Below, in pieces: positions 28,808-37,235 of a stretch of 64,000 nt of DNA. Source of the DNA: Rhodospirillales bacterium BBD 1991-14 (GTDB lineage: Bacteria > Pseudomonadota > Alphaproteobacteria > Kiloniellales > Kiloniellaceae); contig LYSY01000001.1 of NCBI GenBank assembly GCA_001657395.1, positions 620,001-684,000 on the forward strand, written 5' to 3'. Below the pieces are notes generated by a model. It was not told the origin of the DNA and did not search any database. It saw only the letters and a program-made list of their open reading frames with translations. A program made the translations under genes and the position numbers. The first letter of the stretch is position 1. Every line of letters starts with the position of its first letter.

Positions 28808-29998
28808 ATGCCCGACTTCTTCTTCCTGCCCCCCATGAACATCGCGGGCGACGGTGCACTCGATGCGGCTGTCGACCAGATGGCGTCCCAAGGATTCGAA
28901 AAAGCGTTGATTGTCACCGACGAGCCGCTCCATAGAAAAGTTCATGCAACGAAGCCGCTCATCGAGCGGCTTGAAGCGAAGGGGATTGATTACATCGTCT
29001 ACGATCAGGTGACGCCGAACCCGACGGTCGCCGAGTGTGATGAGGGGGCAGCGATCTATGCCCGGGAGGAATGCGATTTCCTCATTTCCTTCGGTGGCGG
29101 CTCGCCGCACGATTGCTGCAAGGGGATCGGCATCGTCGCCACCAACGGCGGTTCGATCCGCGACTACGCCGGTGTCGACCGGATGCGGGTCAAGATGGCG
29201 CCGATGTTCGCCGTCAACACGACCTCGGGTACGGCCAGTGAAATCACCCGCTTCGCCATCATCACCGACGAGGAAGCCAGGTCGAAGCTACCGGTCGTGG
29301 ATTGGCGCTGCACACCAAGCGTCTCCGTCGATGATCCGAAGCTCATGGAGGGGATGCCGGCAGGTCTGACCGCGGCCACGGGCATGGACGCCCTCAGCCA
29401 CGCCCTCGAAGCCTATGTGTCGACCGCCGCCAGTCACTTGACCGATCCGGGCGCGCTTCGGTCGGTCGAGCTGATTGAGAAATCGTTGATCGAGGCCTAT
29501 CGCGACGGCAAAAACAGCGCCGCACGATCCGACATGACCTATGCCGAATTTCTGGCCGGCATGGCCTTCAACAACGCAAGCCTCGGGTTCATCCATGCCA
29601 TGTCGCACCAGGTCGGCGGCATGTATCACACCCTTGCCCATGGGGTCATCAACTCGGTCCTCATGCCGCATGTCATCGCCTGGAACGCCACTGTTGCCGG
29701 CGAGCGCTATGCCGAGATCGCCGAGCACATGGGCATCGAGAAGCAAGGCCGCGCCACGGATGAGGTCGTGCAGGATCTCATAGCCAAGGTTTTGGCCTTC
29801 AACCAGGCGATGCGCATCCCTGGCAACCTTGGCGAGATGGGTGTCAAAGAGGAAGACGTGCCGCACCTGGCGGATCACGCGCTTGCCGATGCCTGCGCGG
29901 CCACCAACCCTAGACCGGCGACCGTCGCAGAGATGCAAGCGCTCTTTCGCCGGGCCATCAGCGGCGAGGGGATTCCGCTGCGCAGTGCAGCCGCCTGA
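28808..29998 (+). CDS. Iron-containing (group III) alcohol dehydrogenase
   Basis: A 396-residue Fe-ADH. The NAD-binding GGGSPHDCCKGIG and the metal ligands are visible: Asp in the SVDDPKLMEGMPAGLTAATGMDALSHALEA region and three His in IHAMSHQVGGMYHTLAHG. The closest type is the methanol-dehydrogenase-like branch (FAVNTTSGTASEITRFAI). It interconverts an alcohol and an aldehyde with NAD. The ATG at 28808 has CCGGAG upstream; the earlier in-frame start at 28664 is not supported. It follows the ALDH gene and probably shares its transcript. Confidence 0.92.
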   Translation: MPDFFFLPPMNIAGDGALDAAVDQMASQGFEKALIVTDEPLHRKVHATKPLIERLEAKGIDYIVYDQVTPNPTVAECDEGAAIYAREECDFLISFGGGSPHDCCKGIGIVATNGGSIRDYAGVDRMRVKMAPMFAVNTTSGTASEITRFAIITDEEARSKLPVVDWRCTPSVSVDDPKLMEGMPAGLTAATGMDALSHALEAYVSTAASHLTDPGALRSVELIEKSLIEAYRDGKNSAARSDMTYAEFLAGMAFNNASLGFIHAMSHQVGGMYHTLAHGVINSVLMPHVIAWNATVAGERYAEIAEHMGIEKQGRATDEVVQDLIAKVLAFNQAMRIPGNLGEMGVKEEDVPHLADHALADACAATNPRPATVAEMQALFRRAISGEGIPLRSAAA

Positions 29999-30159
29999 AG
30001 CAGGGTCCGGCGGCCTCGGGCCGCCAGGCTGCTCCCAGATCAAGAACGGAGCTGCGCCATGACACGACACGGCGATGCTGAGCTTGCCGACCGGCTTTGC
30101 GATGGCTGGCCACCGAGGCAAGCGGCCTTTGCCGCCGCTGGCGGCGGGGAGGCGGCGCA

Positions 30160-31080
30160 ATGAAAGCGGTTCGACTCCATGCTTATGGCGAACCCGAGGT
30201 GCTGCGCTTCGAGGAGGCCCCGGATCCGACTCCCGCTGCGGACGAAATCGCCGTCGACGTCCATGCAGCCGGGGTCAACCCGCTCGACTGGAAGATCCGT
30301 TCCGGTGCACTCGCCGGGCTGATGCCGCTGCCGTTGCCGGCGATCCTCGGTTGGGACGTCGCCGGGGTCGTCGCTTCGGTCGGCGCGGCGGTGACCGACT
30401 TCCGGCCGGGCGACGCGGTGTTCGGCATGATTCCGATCGGGCGCACCGGCGCTTATGCCGAGCGCGCGGTTGTTCCGGAGCCCGCACTCGCCGCGCTTCC
30501 ACAGGAGCTCACGCCAGTTGAAGCCGCTGCCGTTCCGGTCGTCGGGCTCGCGGCCCATCAGCTCGTGAACGGTCTCGGCGACCTCCGTCCTGGCCAGACC
30601 GCGCTCGTTCTCGGCGCTGCCGGCAACGTCGGGCGCTTGTGCGTAGCGCTCGCCGGTCGGAGGGATGTGCGTGTATGGGCAGCAGCCACGGCGCGCGACC
30701 TGGAGCACGCCGAACTGCCGGACCATGTTCAGCATCTTGCCACGGACGAAGGCGGGCTCGATGCCGCATCGCCAAGCGTTGATCTGCTGATCGATACGGT
30801 TGGTGGTTCGCTCCTGGAGCGCGCAATTGCCAGGGTGCGGCCAGGCGGGCGGGTTGTCTCCACCGTACAGCCACCGCAGGTCCCCGCCGGCATGGAGGTC
30901 GAAGGGCACATGCTCCAGGTCGCGCCTGACCGGGCTGCGCTCGAGCAACTCGGCCAGCTCTTTGCGGGAGGTCACTTGCCGCTGCCGGAGATCACGACCT
31001 ATGGGTTGTCGGAGGCTGCCCAGGCACATGCGGCGGCTGCCGACGGACAAGCCGGAAAGCTGGTTCTCGTCGTGCCATGA
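30160..31080 (+). CDS. Zinc-independent MDR oxidoreductase (quinone-reductase type)
   Basis: Medium-chain dehydrogenase/reductase of 306 residues without the zinc cysteines. It has KAVRLHAYGEPEVLRFEEAP at the start, HAAGVNPLDWKIRSG, and a cofactor site LVLGAAGNVGRLCVAL (a variant of the usual GAAGGVG). It probably reduces quinones or enones with NADPH. The ATG at 30160 follows GGGGAGG; a longer frame from 30097 is less likely. It converges with another MDR gene at 31094. Confidence 0.88.
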   Translation: MKAVRLHAYGEPEVLRFEEAPDPTPAADEIAVDVHAAGVNPLDWKIRSGALAGLMPLPLPAILGWDVAGVVASVGAAVTDFRPGDAVFGMIPIGRTGAYAERAVVPEPALAALPQELTPVEAAAVPVVGLAAHQLVNGLGDLRPGQTALVLGAAGNVGRLCVALAGRRDVRVWAAATARDLEHAELPDHVQHLATDEGGLDAASPSVDLLIDTVGGSLLERAIARVRPGGRVVSTVQPPQVPAGMEVEGHMLQVAPDRAALEQLGQLFAGGHLPLPEITTYGLSEAAQAHAAAADGQAGKLVLVVP

Positions 31081-31093
31081 TCGATTACCCGGC

Positions 31094-32170
31094 TCAGTCG
31101 GGGATCCGGATGCCGATTTTGCCGACGTGGGATTTGGTCAGGAAGGCCTCCTGGGCGGAGCGCAGGTCGGCCAGCCTGTAAGTCTCTGCGACGGTCGGGC
31201 GAATCTCGCCAGCCTCGATGTAGCCCACCAGATCGGTGAACACGTTGGCCGGTTGGTGCGTGCAGCCGAAGAAGGAGAGGTCGCGCAGGTAAAGCGTGCG
31301 CAGGTCCAACTCGACGATGGGGCCGGCGATCGCGCCGGCGGTGACGTAGCGCCCGCCATCGCGGAGCGCGCCGATCAGATCCGGCCAGCGCGGTCCGCCG
31401 ACCAGGTCGAGCACGCTGTCGAAGCCGCGCTCCGGCAGCGGCGCGTCCCGGTCGAGCGTTTCGCCGGCGCCGAGTGCGCGCAGTTGATCGGCCTTGGAGG
31501 GACTGGTCAGAGCCGTCACCCGGGCGCCGCGCCGCTTGGCAAGCTGGATCGCGGCCGAGCCGACACCGCCCGAGGCGCCGGTGATCAGCACGCGTTCGGC
31601 GCCGAGACCGCCGCGCTGAACCATGCCCTCGGCCGTGGAAAAGGCGCAAGGGAAGGAGGCGAGTTCGACATCCGAGAGGTCCGAACGGACAGCGATCGCA
31701 TCCTGTGACCGGGCGAGCGCATATTCCGCGAAGGCGCCGTCGCACTCCGACCCAAAGGTGGCCGTGGCCGGCCCGGACCCCGGCGATTCCGGGGACTGCA
31801 GGGCGCGCACGAGCACGCGTTCACCGATCCTGGCTGTTGGGACCGCTGATCCGGCTGCCACGATCTCGCCGCAGCAGTCAGCGCCCTGGATGCGCGGAAA
31901 GGAAAACGCCACACCGGACCAGCCGCCGTCCGCATCTGCCGCGGTGCCGTATCCCTGGGCCGCGCCGGAGGCCGTATCGCCGCGCACGCTCTTGGAGTAC
32001 CAGCCGGTGCGCGTATTGATGTCGGTGTTGTTCACCGAAGAGGCCGCGACCCTGATCAGGACTTCATCCGCGCCCGGGCTTGGGACCGTCAGGTCCTCGC
32101 GCCATTCCAGCTTCTCAAGCCCGCCATGGCCCGTCAGGACCATGCCCTGCATTGTTTGGGGAAGAGTCAT
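31094..32170 (-). CDS. MDR-superfamily oxidoreductase
   Basis: A 358-residue zinc-type-derived MDR protein. The N-terminal GroES-like domain has SVNNTDINTRTGWYSK and IQGADCCGEIVAAG; the Rossmann site is ITGASGGVGSAAIQLAKRRGARV. The NNTDINTR signature marks the family of short alcohol-dehydrogenase-like proteins often found with RidA genes. The ATG at 32170 has GGAGGCAG upstream. It lies 97 bases downstream of the RidA gene at 32268 on the same strand and may belong to the same TetR-controlled unit. Substrate unknown. Confidence 0.88.
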   Translation of the reverse strand: MTLPQTMQGMVLTGHGGLEKLEWREDLTVPSPGADEVLIRVAASSVNNTDINTRTGWYSKSVRGDTASGAAQGYGTAADADGGWSGVAFSFPRIQGADCCGEIVAAGSAVPTARIGERVLVRALQSPESPGSGPATATFGSECDGAFAEYALARSQDAIAVRSDLSDVELASFPCAFSTAEGMVQRGGLGAERVLITGASGGVGSAAIQLAKRRGARVTALTSPSKADQLRALGAGETLDRDAPLPERGFDSVLDLVGGPRWPDLIGALRDGGRYVTAGAIAGPIVELDLRTLYLRDLSFFGCTHQPANVFTDLVGYIEAGEIRPTVAETYRLADLRSAQEAFLTKSHVGKIGIRIPD

Positions 32171-32267
32171 CTCTGCCTCCGTGTAGAGCAACTGTTCTAA
32201 GGTCGGAATGAGCGGCGCGCAATTGCGGCACCGCCCGCCGCGAAGCGGTCACGCAGATGCAAATCGG

Positions 32268-32666
32268 TCAGGTGGGCTGGGGAATGCGGGCGATGGCCTT
32301 GATCTCGAAGTCGAAGCCCGAAAGCCAGGTCACGCCGACCGCGGTCCAGTTCGGATAGGGCGGTTCCCCGACGGCCTTCAGCCGGACGGCTGAGACCGCC
32401 TCGACCTGTGCTGGCGGATCGGTGTGGAAAGTGGTCACGTCCACAACGTCATCGAAGCTGCAACCGGCAGCCTTCAGCACTGCCGCGAGGTTGTCGAAGG
32501 CAAGCTGGACCTGCTTTTCGAAGTCGGGTTCGGGCGATCCGTCCTCGCGGCTGCCGACCTGACCGGAGACGAACAGGAGGTCGCCGGAGCGGACGGCCGC
32601 CGAGTAGTGGTGCATCTCGTAGAGCGCCTGCCGGCCGGCGGGGAAGACTGCATCGCGTTTGGTCAT
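32268..32666 (-). CDS. RidA family protein
   Basis: A 132-residue YjgF/YER057c/UK114 protein. It has HHYSAAVRSGDLLFVSGQVGSREDG, FDNLAAVLKAAGCSFDDVVDVTTFHTD and PYPNWTAVGVTWL, but the usual Arg of true RidA deaminases is not obvious at the PxRxAV position, so it may belong to a RidA-like subgroup (Rid2-7). The ATG at 32666 follows AGGAG. Its promoter is shared with the divergent TetR gene and carries three palindromes. Confidence 0.88.
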   Translation of the reverse strand: MTKRDAVFPAGRQALYEMHHYSAAVRSGDLLFVSGQVGSREDGSPEPDFEKQVQLAFDNLAAVLKAAGCSFDDVVDVTTFHTDPPAQVEAVSAVRLKAVGEPPYPNWTAVGVTWLSGFDFEIKAIARIPQPT

Positions 32667-32724
32667 GGGTTTACTCCTGTTCGACCGGGTCTCTCCGATC
32701 GGGTTGCATCGGGCCGAATGGCCA

Positions 32725-32795
32725 TTGACATACGGGACGTATGTCGGCATCTAAGAGCATACGCAGCGTATGTCAACAAATATACGCAGCGTATG
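32725..32795. promoter_or_regulatory. Three TetR-type operators on a divergent promoter
   Basis: Three palindromes: GACATACGGGACGTATGTC (32727-32745), CATACGCAGCGTATG (32758-32772) and TATACGCAGCGTATG (32781-32795). The last two share the core ATACGCAGCGTAT. Perfect -35 hexamers TTGACA lie at 32725-32730 (rightward) and 32771-32776 (leftward), so both promoters would be covered by bound TetR. Confidence 0.8.
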
Positions 32796-32814
32796 TTCTG
32801 ACCAGGAGGGATCG

Positions 32815-33411
32815 GTGGCCGCACAACGGCGTGCGCAGATGGTGGAGGAGACCCGGGCGAAGCTGATCAAGGCCGCGCGGACGGCTTTCGCTGACAAAGG
32901 CTATGCGGCGGCGTCCATGGACGACCTGACTGCCGCAGCCGGCCTCACGCGGGGTGCGCTCTATCATAACTTCGGCGACAAGAAGGGGCTGCTGCAGGCG
33001 GTGATCGACCAGATCGACACGGAGATGCTGGCGCACCTGCACAGCGTTCACGACCAGGCACAAGATCCCTGGCAGGGGTTTCTCGATGAGTATGCCGCCT
33101 ACATCGAGATGGCGCTGGAGCCGGAGATCCAGCGCATTATGCTTCTGGACGGGCCGTCCGTGCTTGGCGACCCGTCACAATGGCCGAACCAGAGCGCCTG
33201 CCTGCAGAGAACGACGACCCTGATTCAGGCGCTGATCGATGCCGGGACCGTCAAACCGGTCGATGCCGAAGCGGCCGCACGGCTGCTCAACGGGACGGCC
33301 CTCAACGCTTCGCTCTGGATCGCCGCCGCCGACGATCCCCACGCGGTTTTCCTGCGCGCCGTCGAGGCGTTCCGTCATCTTGCAACCGGACTGCTGCGAA
33401 GCGGCGGCTGA
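32815..33411 (+). CDS. TetR-family regulator
   Basis: A 198-residue TetR-type protein: helix-turn-helix RAKLIKAARTAFADKGYAAASMDDLTAAAGLTRGALYHNFGDKKGLL, then a C-terminal ligand domain like that of the AcrR/TetR_C_13-type proteins. The GTG at 32815 sits right after AGGAGGG and is preferred over the ATG at 32770, which falls inside an operator. It faces the RidA/MDR genes and presumably represses them and itself. Confidence 0.9.
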   Translation: MAAQRRAQMVEETRAKLIKAARTAFADKGYAAASMDDLTAAAGLTRGALYHNFGDKKGLLQAVIDQIDTEMLAHLHSVHDQAQDPWQGFLDEYAAYIEMALEPEIQRIMLLDGPSVLGDPSQWPNQSACLQRTTTLIQALIDAGTVKPVDAEAAARLLNGTALNASLWIAAADDPHAVFLRAVEAFRHLATGLLRSGG

Positions 33412-33447
33412 CGTTACGCGCGCTGCGGAGCAGGGAAGGGGGTGGCC

Positions 33448-33972
33448 CTATCCTGAGGCGGATCTGCGGATCAGGTTTCTGAACTCGTTCAGCAGGACAT
33501 CGCTGCTGTTCTGGCCGACCATAACGCCTCGGCGCGTGCCCTTGCCGTCGAAGAGCAACACAGTGACATGGCCGACGCGGTTTTGCGCGGCAAATGCCCG
33601 CCCTTCGGGTTGGCGGATGTCGGCGACCAGGTACTGGATCTCCGCGTCGTCCAGTTCCGCGAGCGCCTTGCATACCTCGCGCTGCAGATCGCGGCACTGA
33701 GGGCATTGCGGATCGTGGACCTGTACGACGGTCGGGATTCCGTTTCCGAGGCGCGAAAGGTCGCGCTCGATGATGCTGGCGTGGACACTGGTCGCGAAGT
33801 ACCATCCGCCAGCCCCGACAACACCCAGGCCCAAAGCGCCGTAGCCGATGTTCTGCAGCAGGTCGCGCCGGCTGCGCAGCTTCTTCCGTGGGACCGTTGC
33901 GGCCGCTGGCTGCCCGCCGGCGGTGTTGTTCTGTTTCCGCTTGGTCGTCGTCTTGCGCTTCTGTCGTTTCAT
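33448..33972 (-). CDS. Tat-signal-anchored thioredoxin-fold protein
   Basis: A 174-residue protein. The N-terminus is very basic (MKRQKRKTTTKRKQ), followed by a twin-arginine motif SRRDLLQ (residues 34-40) and a hydrophobic Gly/Ala/Val stretch (about 42-58), which looks like a Tat signal or signal anchor. The rest is a thioredoxin-like fold with a CPQC redox motif at residues 90-93 and a later RVGHVTVLLFDGKGTRRG. It is probably a periplasm-facing thiol-disulfide protein. Export route is inferred from the motif; partners are not visible. Confidence 0.78.
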   Translation of the reverse strand: MKRQKRKTTTKRKQNNTAGGQPAAATVPRKKLRSRRDLLQNIGYGALGLGVVGAGGWYFATSVHASIIERDLSRLGNGIPTVVQVHDPQCPQCRDLQREVCKALAELDDAEIQYLVADIRQPEGRAFAAQNRVGHVTVLLFDGKGTRRGVMVGQNSSDVLLNEFRNLIRRSASG

Positions 33973-34152
33973 CGCGGGATCCCTGCAGGGGTGCGGCTTT
34001 GCCCAGCGCAGGCCGGCGACTGGCGCTTCCGGTCACTTCAGGCCGCGGCCTGTCACGCTGGACCGGCGGACTCTACCCGAACTGGGATCTGCGGCGCAGA
34101 TCACCTCTGCGTGATCGCCGCCGGCGCGTTGTGCCAGGGTTTCGTGGAGGCC

Positions 34153-35037
34153 CTAGGCCACCTCGTCCGCGACCGGCCGTGGCGCGGGCATCCGTTGCCG
34201 AAGAAACGCGATGTAGACCAGGGCGGTGGCGAACATAAGCACGCTGTAGGTCGCCGCCGGCACGGTCACGAGGCCGCCGCCGAACAGCAGGGTCGCGACC
34301 GCGATCGCCAGGGTGCCGTTCTGCAGGCCGCACTCTATGGAGATGGCGACCCGCTGGCGGATGCCAGAGGCGAAGACCCGTGCGATGAGATAAGCCAGGG
34401 TCATCATGACGACGTTCAGGACCAGGGTCACGAGGCCCGCCTGGGTCAGGTATTCGACAATGCTGCTCCGTTCCTGATAGATCGCGCCGGCCAGCACCAG
34501 GGCGAACAGCCAGGTCGAGATCCGGCGCGCCAGAGGTTCGAAACGAAGCGCAAAGCCTTCGGCGCTATGGCGCAGCAGCAGGCCGAGAAGCGCCGGGATG
34601 GTGACGATGACGAAGACGCTTATCGCCGTCTTGGCGACCGAGACATCGGCGCCGACATCGCCGCCCATGAGCTGGCCGTAGGAGAAGACGACAACGAGAG
34701 GGATGGTGACAACGCTGAGCAGGCTGATGACCGCTGTCAGCGAAATCGACAGGGCGACATCGCCGCGGGCAAAGGCCGTCAGGATGTTCGAGGTCACGCC
34801 GCCCGGGGCCGCTGCGATGATCATGACCCCCAGCGCCAGTTCCGGCGGCAGCGACCACAGGCTGACGATCAGGAAGGCGACCGCGGGCAGCAGCAGAATC
34901 TGCGACAGGGCCCCGACGACGAAATCCCGCGGACGCCGCGCGACCCGCGCAAAGTCATCGAATGTCAGACCCAGGCCGAGCGCAAACATGATGAACGCCA
35001 GTGCGATCGGCAAAACGACTTCGGCCACAAGACCCAC
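34153..35037 (-). CDS. Bile acid:sodium symporter family (BASS) transporter
   Basis: Membrane protein of 294 residues with about nine to ten hydrophobic segments and the BASS hallmarks FALGLGLTFDDFARV, MIIAAAPGGVTSNILTAFARGDVALSISLT and IECGLQNGTLAIAVA. It would import an organic anion with sodium; bile acid itself is unlikely, and pantoate, pyruvate or a sulfonate are known substrates in the family. The GTG start at 35037 follows AGGAGGT. Flanking genes give no clear substrate hint. Confidence 0.9.
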   Translation of the reverse strand: MGLVAEVVLPIALAFIMFALGLGLTFDDFARVARRPRDFVVGALSQILLLPAVAFLIVSLWSLPPELALGVMIIAAAPGGVTSNILTAFARGDVALSISLTAVISLLSVVTIPLVVVFSYGQLMGGDVGADVSVAKTAISVFVIVTIPALLGLLLRHSAEGFALRFEPLARRISTWLFALVLAGAIYQERSSIVEYLTQAGLVTLVLNVVMMTLAYLIARVFASGIRQRVAISIECGLQNGTLAIAVATLLFGGGLVTVPAATYSVLMFATALVYIAFLRQRMPAPRPVADEVA

Positions 35038-35254
35038 AAAAACCTCCTGATTCTTCCTGCTGGCGGCGGCCGGAACCTAGGTGCGAGGACCTATGCTGGC
35101 AAGCCGATTCGGGCGGCGGCACCCCCAATGATCATGGTGCCGAGGCCGCCAAAGACAACGGGGGCGGGGCTGGGCGGCATGTTCCTACGCCGTTTGGACG
35201 GGCTGTGGGTGCGGGGCCTGGGCTGGGTGCCGCTCTATCCGCGCCGCCCCGCGT

Positions 35255-35629
35255 TCATTCGTCTGCACTCGACCGCGGATCGTCGGCGTCAGAGTTTTCC
35301 GTGGCGCCAGGCGTTAGATAGAGCTCTTTGGTGCGCTTCAGGATGGTATGCCGGTGCCAGCAGCGGCGCGGCACCACAGTGGCTGCGCCGGAGCGGAGTC
35401 GCCGTACCTCTGCCGGCCCGCCGTCTTCCGGCAGGATTTCGACCTCGACCTCGCCGTCCAGAACCATGAGGAACTCCTCGCAGTCCGGGTGCATTTCCCA
35501 AGGGCCGGTGGCGCCGGCGTCAGCCCAGAAGACGCCCACCGCGCCCTCGTTGAAACGCGCGAGCTCGCGGAACTCAAGCTGTTCGAGTGCCTCCACCTCG
35601 ATCAGCGGATCAAACACCGATGTCGTCAT
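35255..35629 (-). CDS. Small cupin protein
   Basis: A 124-residue single-domain cupin: GPWEMHPDCEEFLMVLDGEVEVEI matches cupin motif 1 (with H, D, E), and VPRRCWHRHTI matches motif 2. It may bind a metal and act as an isomerase, dioxygenase or ligand sensor; none can be chosen. The ATG overlaps the end of the XRE regulator gene by 20 bases, so the two are translationally linked and the cupin may modulate that regulator or act on the same ligand. Confidence 0.85.
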   Translation of the reverse strand: MTTSVFDPLIEVEALEQLEFRELARFNEGAVGVFWADAGATGPWEMHPDCEEFLMVLDGEVEVEILPEDGGPAEVRRLRSGAATVVPRRCWHRHTILKRTKELYLTPGATENSDADDPRSSADE

Positions 35630-36452
35630 TCTGCGCTCCCGAACGGTGGCAAAGCCGCCGCATCTTCTCCGCGTCGTCCTCTTCGGCGGGGGTGTAGGTT
35701 ACGAGCTTGAGGTCCGGACGGCCGTCGACAGCGAAGGAAGAGAACTCGAATGCGATGGGCCCTGCCAACGGGTGCCTGATCCTTTTGATACCTTCTCCCG
35801 TCGATCGTACGTCATTGTCAGCCCACATCGCAGCGAATTCGGCACTCTTCCTGGAGAGTTCAGCGAGCAATTCTGAAGCCCGGTCGCTCTCCCCGGCGCG
35901 GGCGGTCCCGGCCCGGAACGTTGCCACCAAAAAGCGCGCGACACTCTCCCAATCCTCCTGCGCGGCACGCGTCTCAGGGTCCAAGAAGATCCTCCGCAAT
36001 ATGTTGCGCTCGTTTTTCGAGAGTGTGGTGTAATCGGTCAGCGCGACACGAGCCGCATCATTCCAAGCGATAATGTCCCATTGCGGTGTCGCTACAATCG
36101 CTGGAATGAGTGTCAGCGCGTCGAGAAACCTCTGGAGCCGCAGCGTAACTCCGTCCTGCGAAGTGGGTGAGGCCTTGGGTGGCCGTCCAAGGCCGACCAG
36201 GAAGAGGTGCTCTCGCTCGGCCTCGGTGAGCATCAGCGCATTGGCAAGACTCTCGAGAACCCGCGGCGAGGGCGCGCCGCCGCGGCCCTGTTCGAGCCAC
36301 GTATACCAGGTCGTGCTGATATTCGCCCTTTGGGCCACTTCTTCGCGTCTGAGCCCAGGGGTTCGCCGTCTGCCTGAAAATCCGAAAGTCTCTGGATCAA
36401 GCCGCTTTCGACGGTCTTTGAGAAAAGTACTGAGGCGGTTTTCCTCGTCCAT
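35610..36452 (-). CDS. XRE-family regulator with MmyB-like ligand domain
   Basis: A 280-residue regulator. N-terminal helix-turn-helix: RRTPGLRREEVAQRANISTTWYTWLEQGRGGAPSPRVLESLANAL, the standard start of MmyB-type proteins. The C-terminal PAS-like MmyB domain carries PAIVATPQWDIIAWNDAARV, known in this family to bind fatty-acid-like ligands. It overlaps the small cupin gene downstream. A perfect palindrome sits at its promoter, and the divergent gene at 36556 carries an epimerase-like start. In many relatives this regulator type faces an SDR gene. Confidence 0.9.
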   Translation of the reverse strand: MDEENRLSTFLKDRRKRLDPETFGFSGRRRTPGLRREEVAQRANISTTWYTWLEQGRGGAPSPRVLESLANALMLTEAEREHLFLVGLGRPPKASPTSQDGVTLRLQRFLDALTLIPAIVATPQWDIIAWNDAARVALTDYTTLSKNERNILRRIFLDPETRAAQEDWESVARFLVATFRAGTARAGESDRASELLAELSRKSAEFAAMWADNDVRSTGEGIKRIRHPLAGPIAFEFSSFAVDGRPDLKLVTYTPAEEDDAEKMRRLCHRSGAQNDDIGV

Positions 36453-36474
36453 GACCCTTCGATCCTAATAGTGC

Positions 36475-36488
36475 TTATACCAGTATAA
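36475..36488. promoter_or_regulatory. Palindrome in the XRE/cupin divergent promoter
   Basis: TTATAC-CA-GTATAA is a perfect 14-base inverted repeat, 23 bases upstream of the XRE start and 67 bases upstream of the cupin start. It is AT-rich, so it could also be part of a -10. It is the best candidate for the XRE operator. Confidence 0.6.
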
Positions 36489-36555
36489 AGTCCCGGCTTT
36501 AACAGGATAGGACCTTGGATGAAGCTGCCTCCGCTGGCAATGCGGAGGATCATCC

Positions 36556-37086
36556 ATGAAGGTATTTGTCACCGGCGCGACGGGTTTTGTGGGCTCCGTC
36601 ATCGCCTGCTTATTGGCCTGTTCGCCTTCACCGGCCGGCGCTCAAACGACGGATGCGGTCCAATCCGGGGCGGGATCCGCCGCTCTGGAAAGCGGTGCGA
36701 CAATGACGCTGATACCAATGAGCGACGCAGTCGCCCGGGAGTTTCGCCCGCTTCGTGCCTGGTTACCTGAGGGCCCGCAGATCGTCGTGCTGGAAGGCGA
36801 TCCCGATAGCGGGCCGTCGCTGACACTGTTCCGCTTTAAGCCCGATTACGCCGGAAGCGGGAGGCTACATATCCATACCCACGACTACCGCCTATGGGTC
36901 ATCGAAGGCGCGCTGAAGCATTGGGGTGCTGACGGCAGTGAGGACACCGCGTCCATCCTTGGTCCTGGCTCCTATGTGCATCAGCCCGGCGAGCAGCTCC
37001 ATGCCGCCAACTGCGTAGCAGAGCGGTGCACCGCCTATGTTTTGTTTGACGGACCGATCGAGACAAGCTTCCTTGATAATCCATGA
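36556..37086 (+). CDS. Exported cupin with an epimerase-like N-terminus (possible fusion)
   Basis: A 176-residue protein. The first 14 residues, MKVFVTGATGFVGS, are the start of an extended SDR/epimerase (TGATGFVG is its NAD-binding motif). The next residues, VIACLLACSPSPAGAQ, look like the h-region and cleavage site of a signal peptide. The rest is a cupin (HIHTHDYRLWVIEGALKHW, GSYVHQPGEQLHAANC). GGAGGATCATCC precedes the ATG. It faces the XRE gene, where relatives normally carry an SDR gene. A deletion joining an SDR start to a cupin signal peptide would explain this. Whether it is exported efficiently is unclear. The 149 bases after it hold no gene. Confidence 0.75.
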   Translation: MKVFVTGATGFVGSVIACLLACSPSPAGAQTTDAVQSGAGSAALESGATMTLIPMSDAVAREFRPLRAWLPEGPQIVVLEGDPDSGPSLTLFRFKPDYAGSGRLHIHTHDYRLWVIEGALKHWGADGSEDTASILGPGSYVHQPGEQLHAANCVAERCTAYVLFDGPIETSFLDNP

Positions 37087-37235
37087 TCGGCGGCCGCGAT
37101 CGGTTTCGTCAAAAAACGTGTCTTCGACCAGAAACGACTGTGAGCATCCGATCGCGGCGCTGTCGAGACTCGTTATGACCGGGTCACCATTGAAAACGAC
37201 GCGCTTCGGGAAGCAGCGGATGACCGCGGCTGGCT

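Noticed and set aside
35142-35240. Possible transporter remnant (MPPSPAPVVFGGLGTMIIGG on the minus strand)
   Set aside because: The stretch is short and I cannot match it to a family; composition alone could give it.
33568-35469. Long 633-codon open frame on the plus strand
   Set aside because: It lies antisense to three well-recognised genes (thioredoxin-fold protein, BASS transporter, cupin) and its product has no domain; long antisense frames are expected at this GC content.
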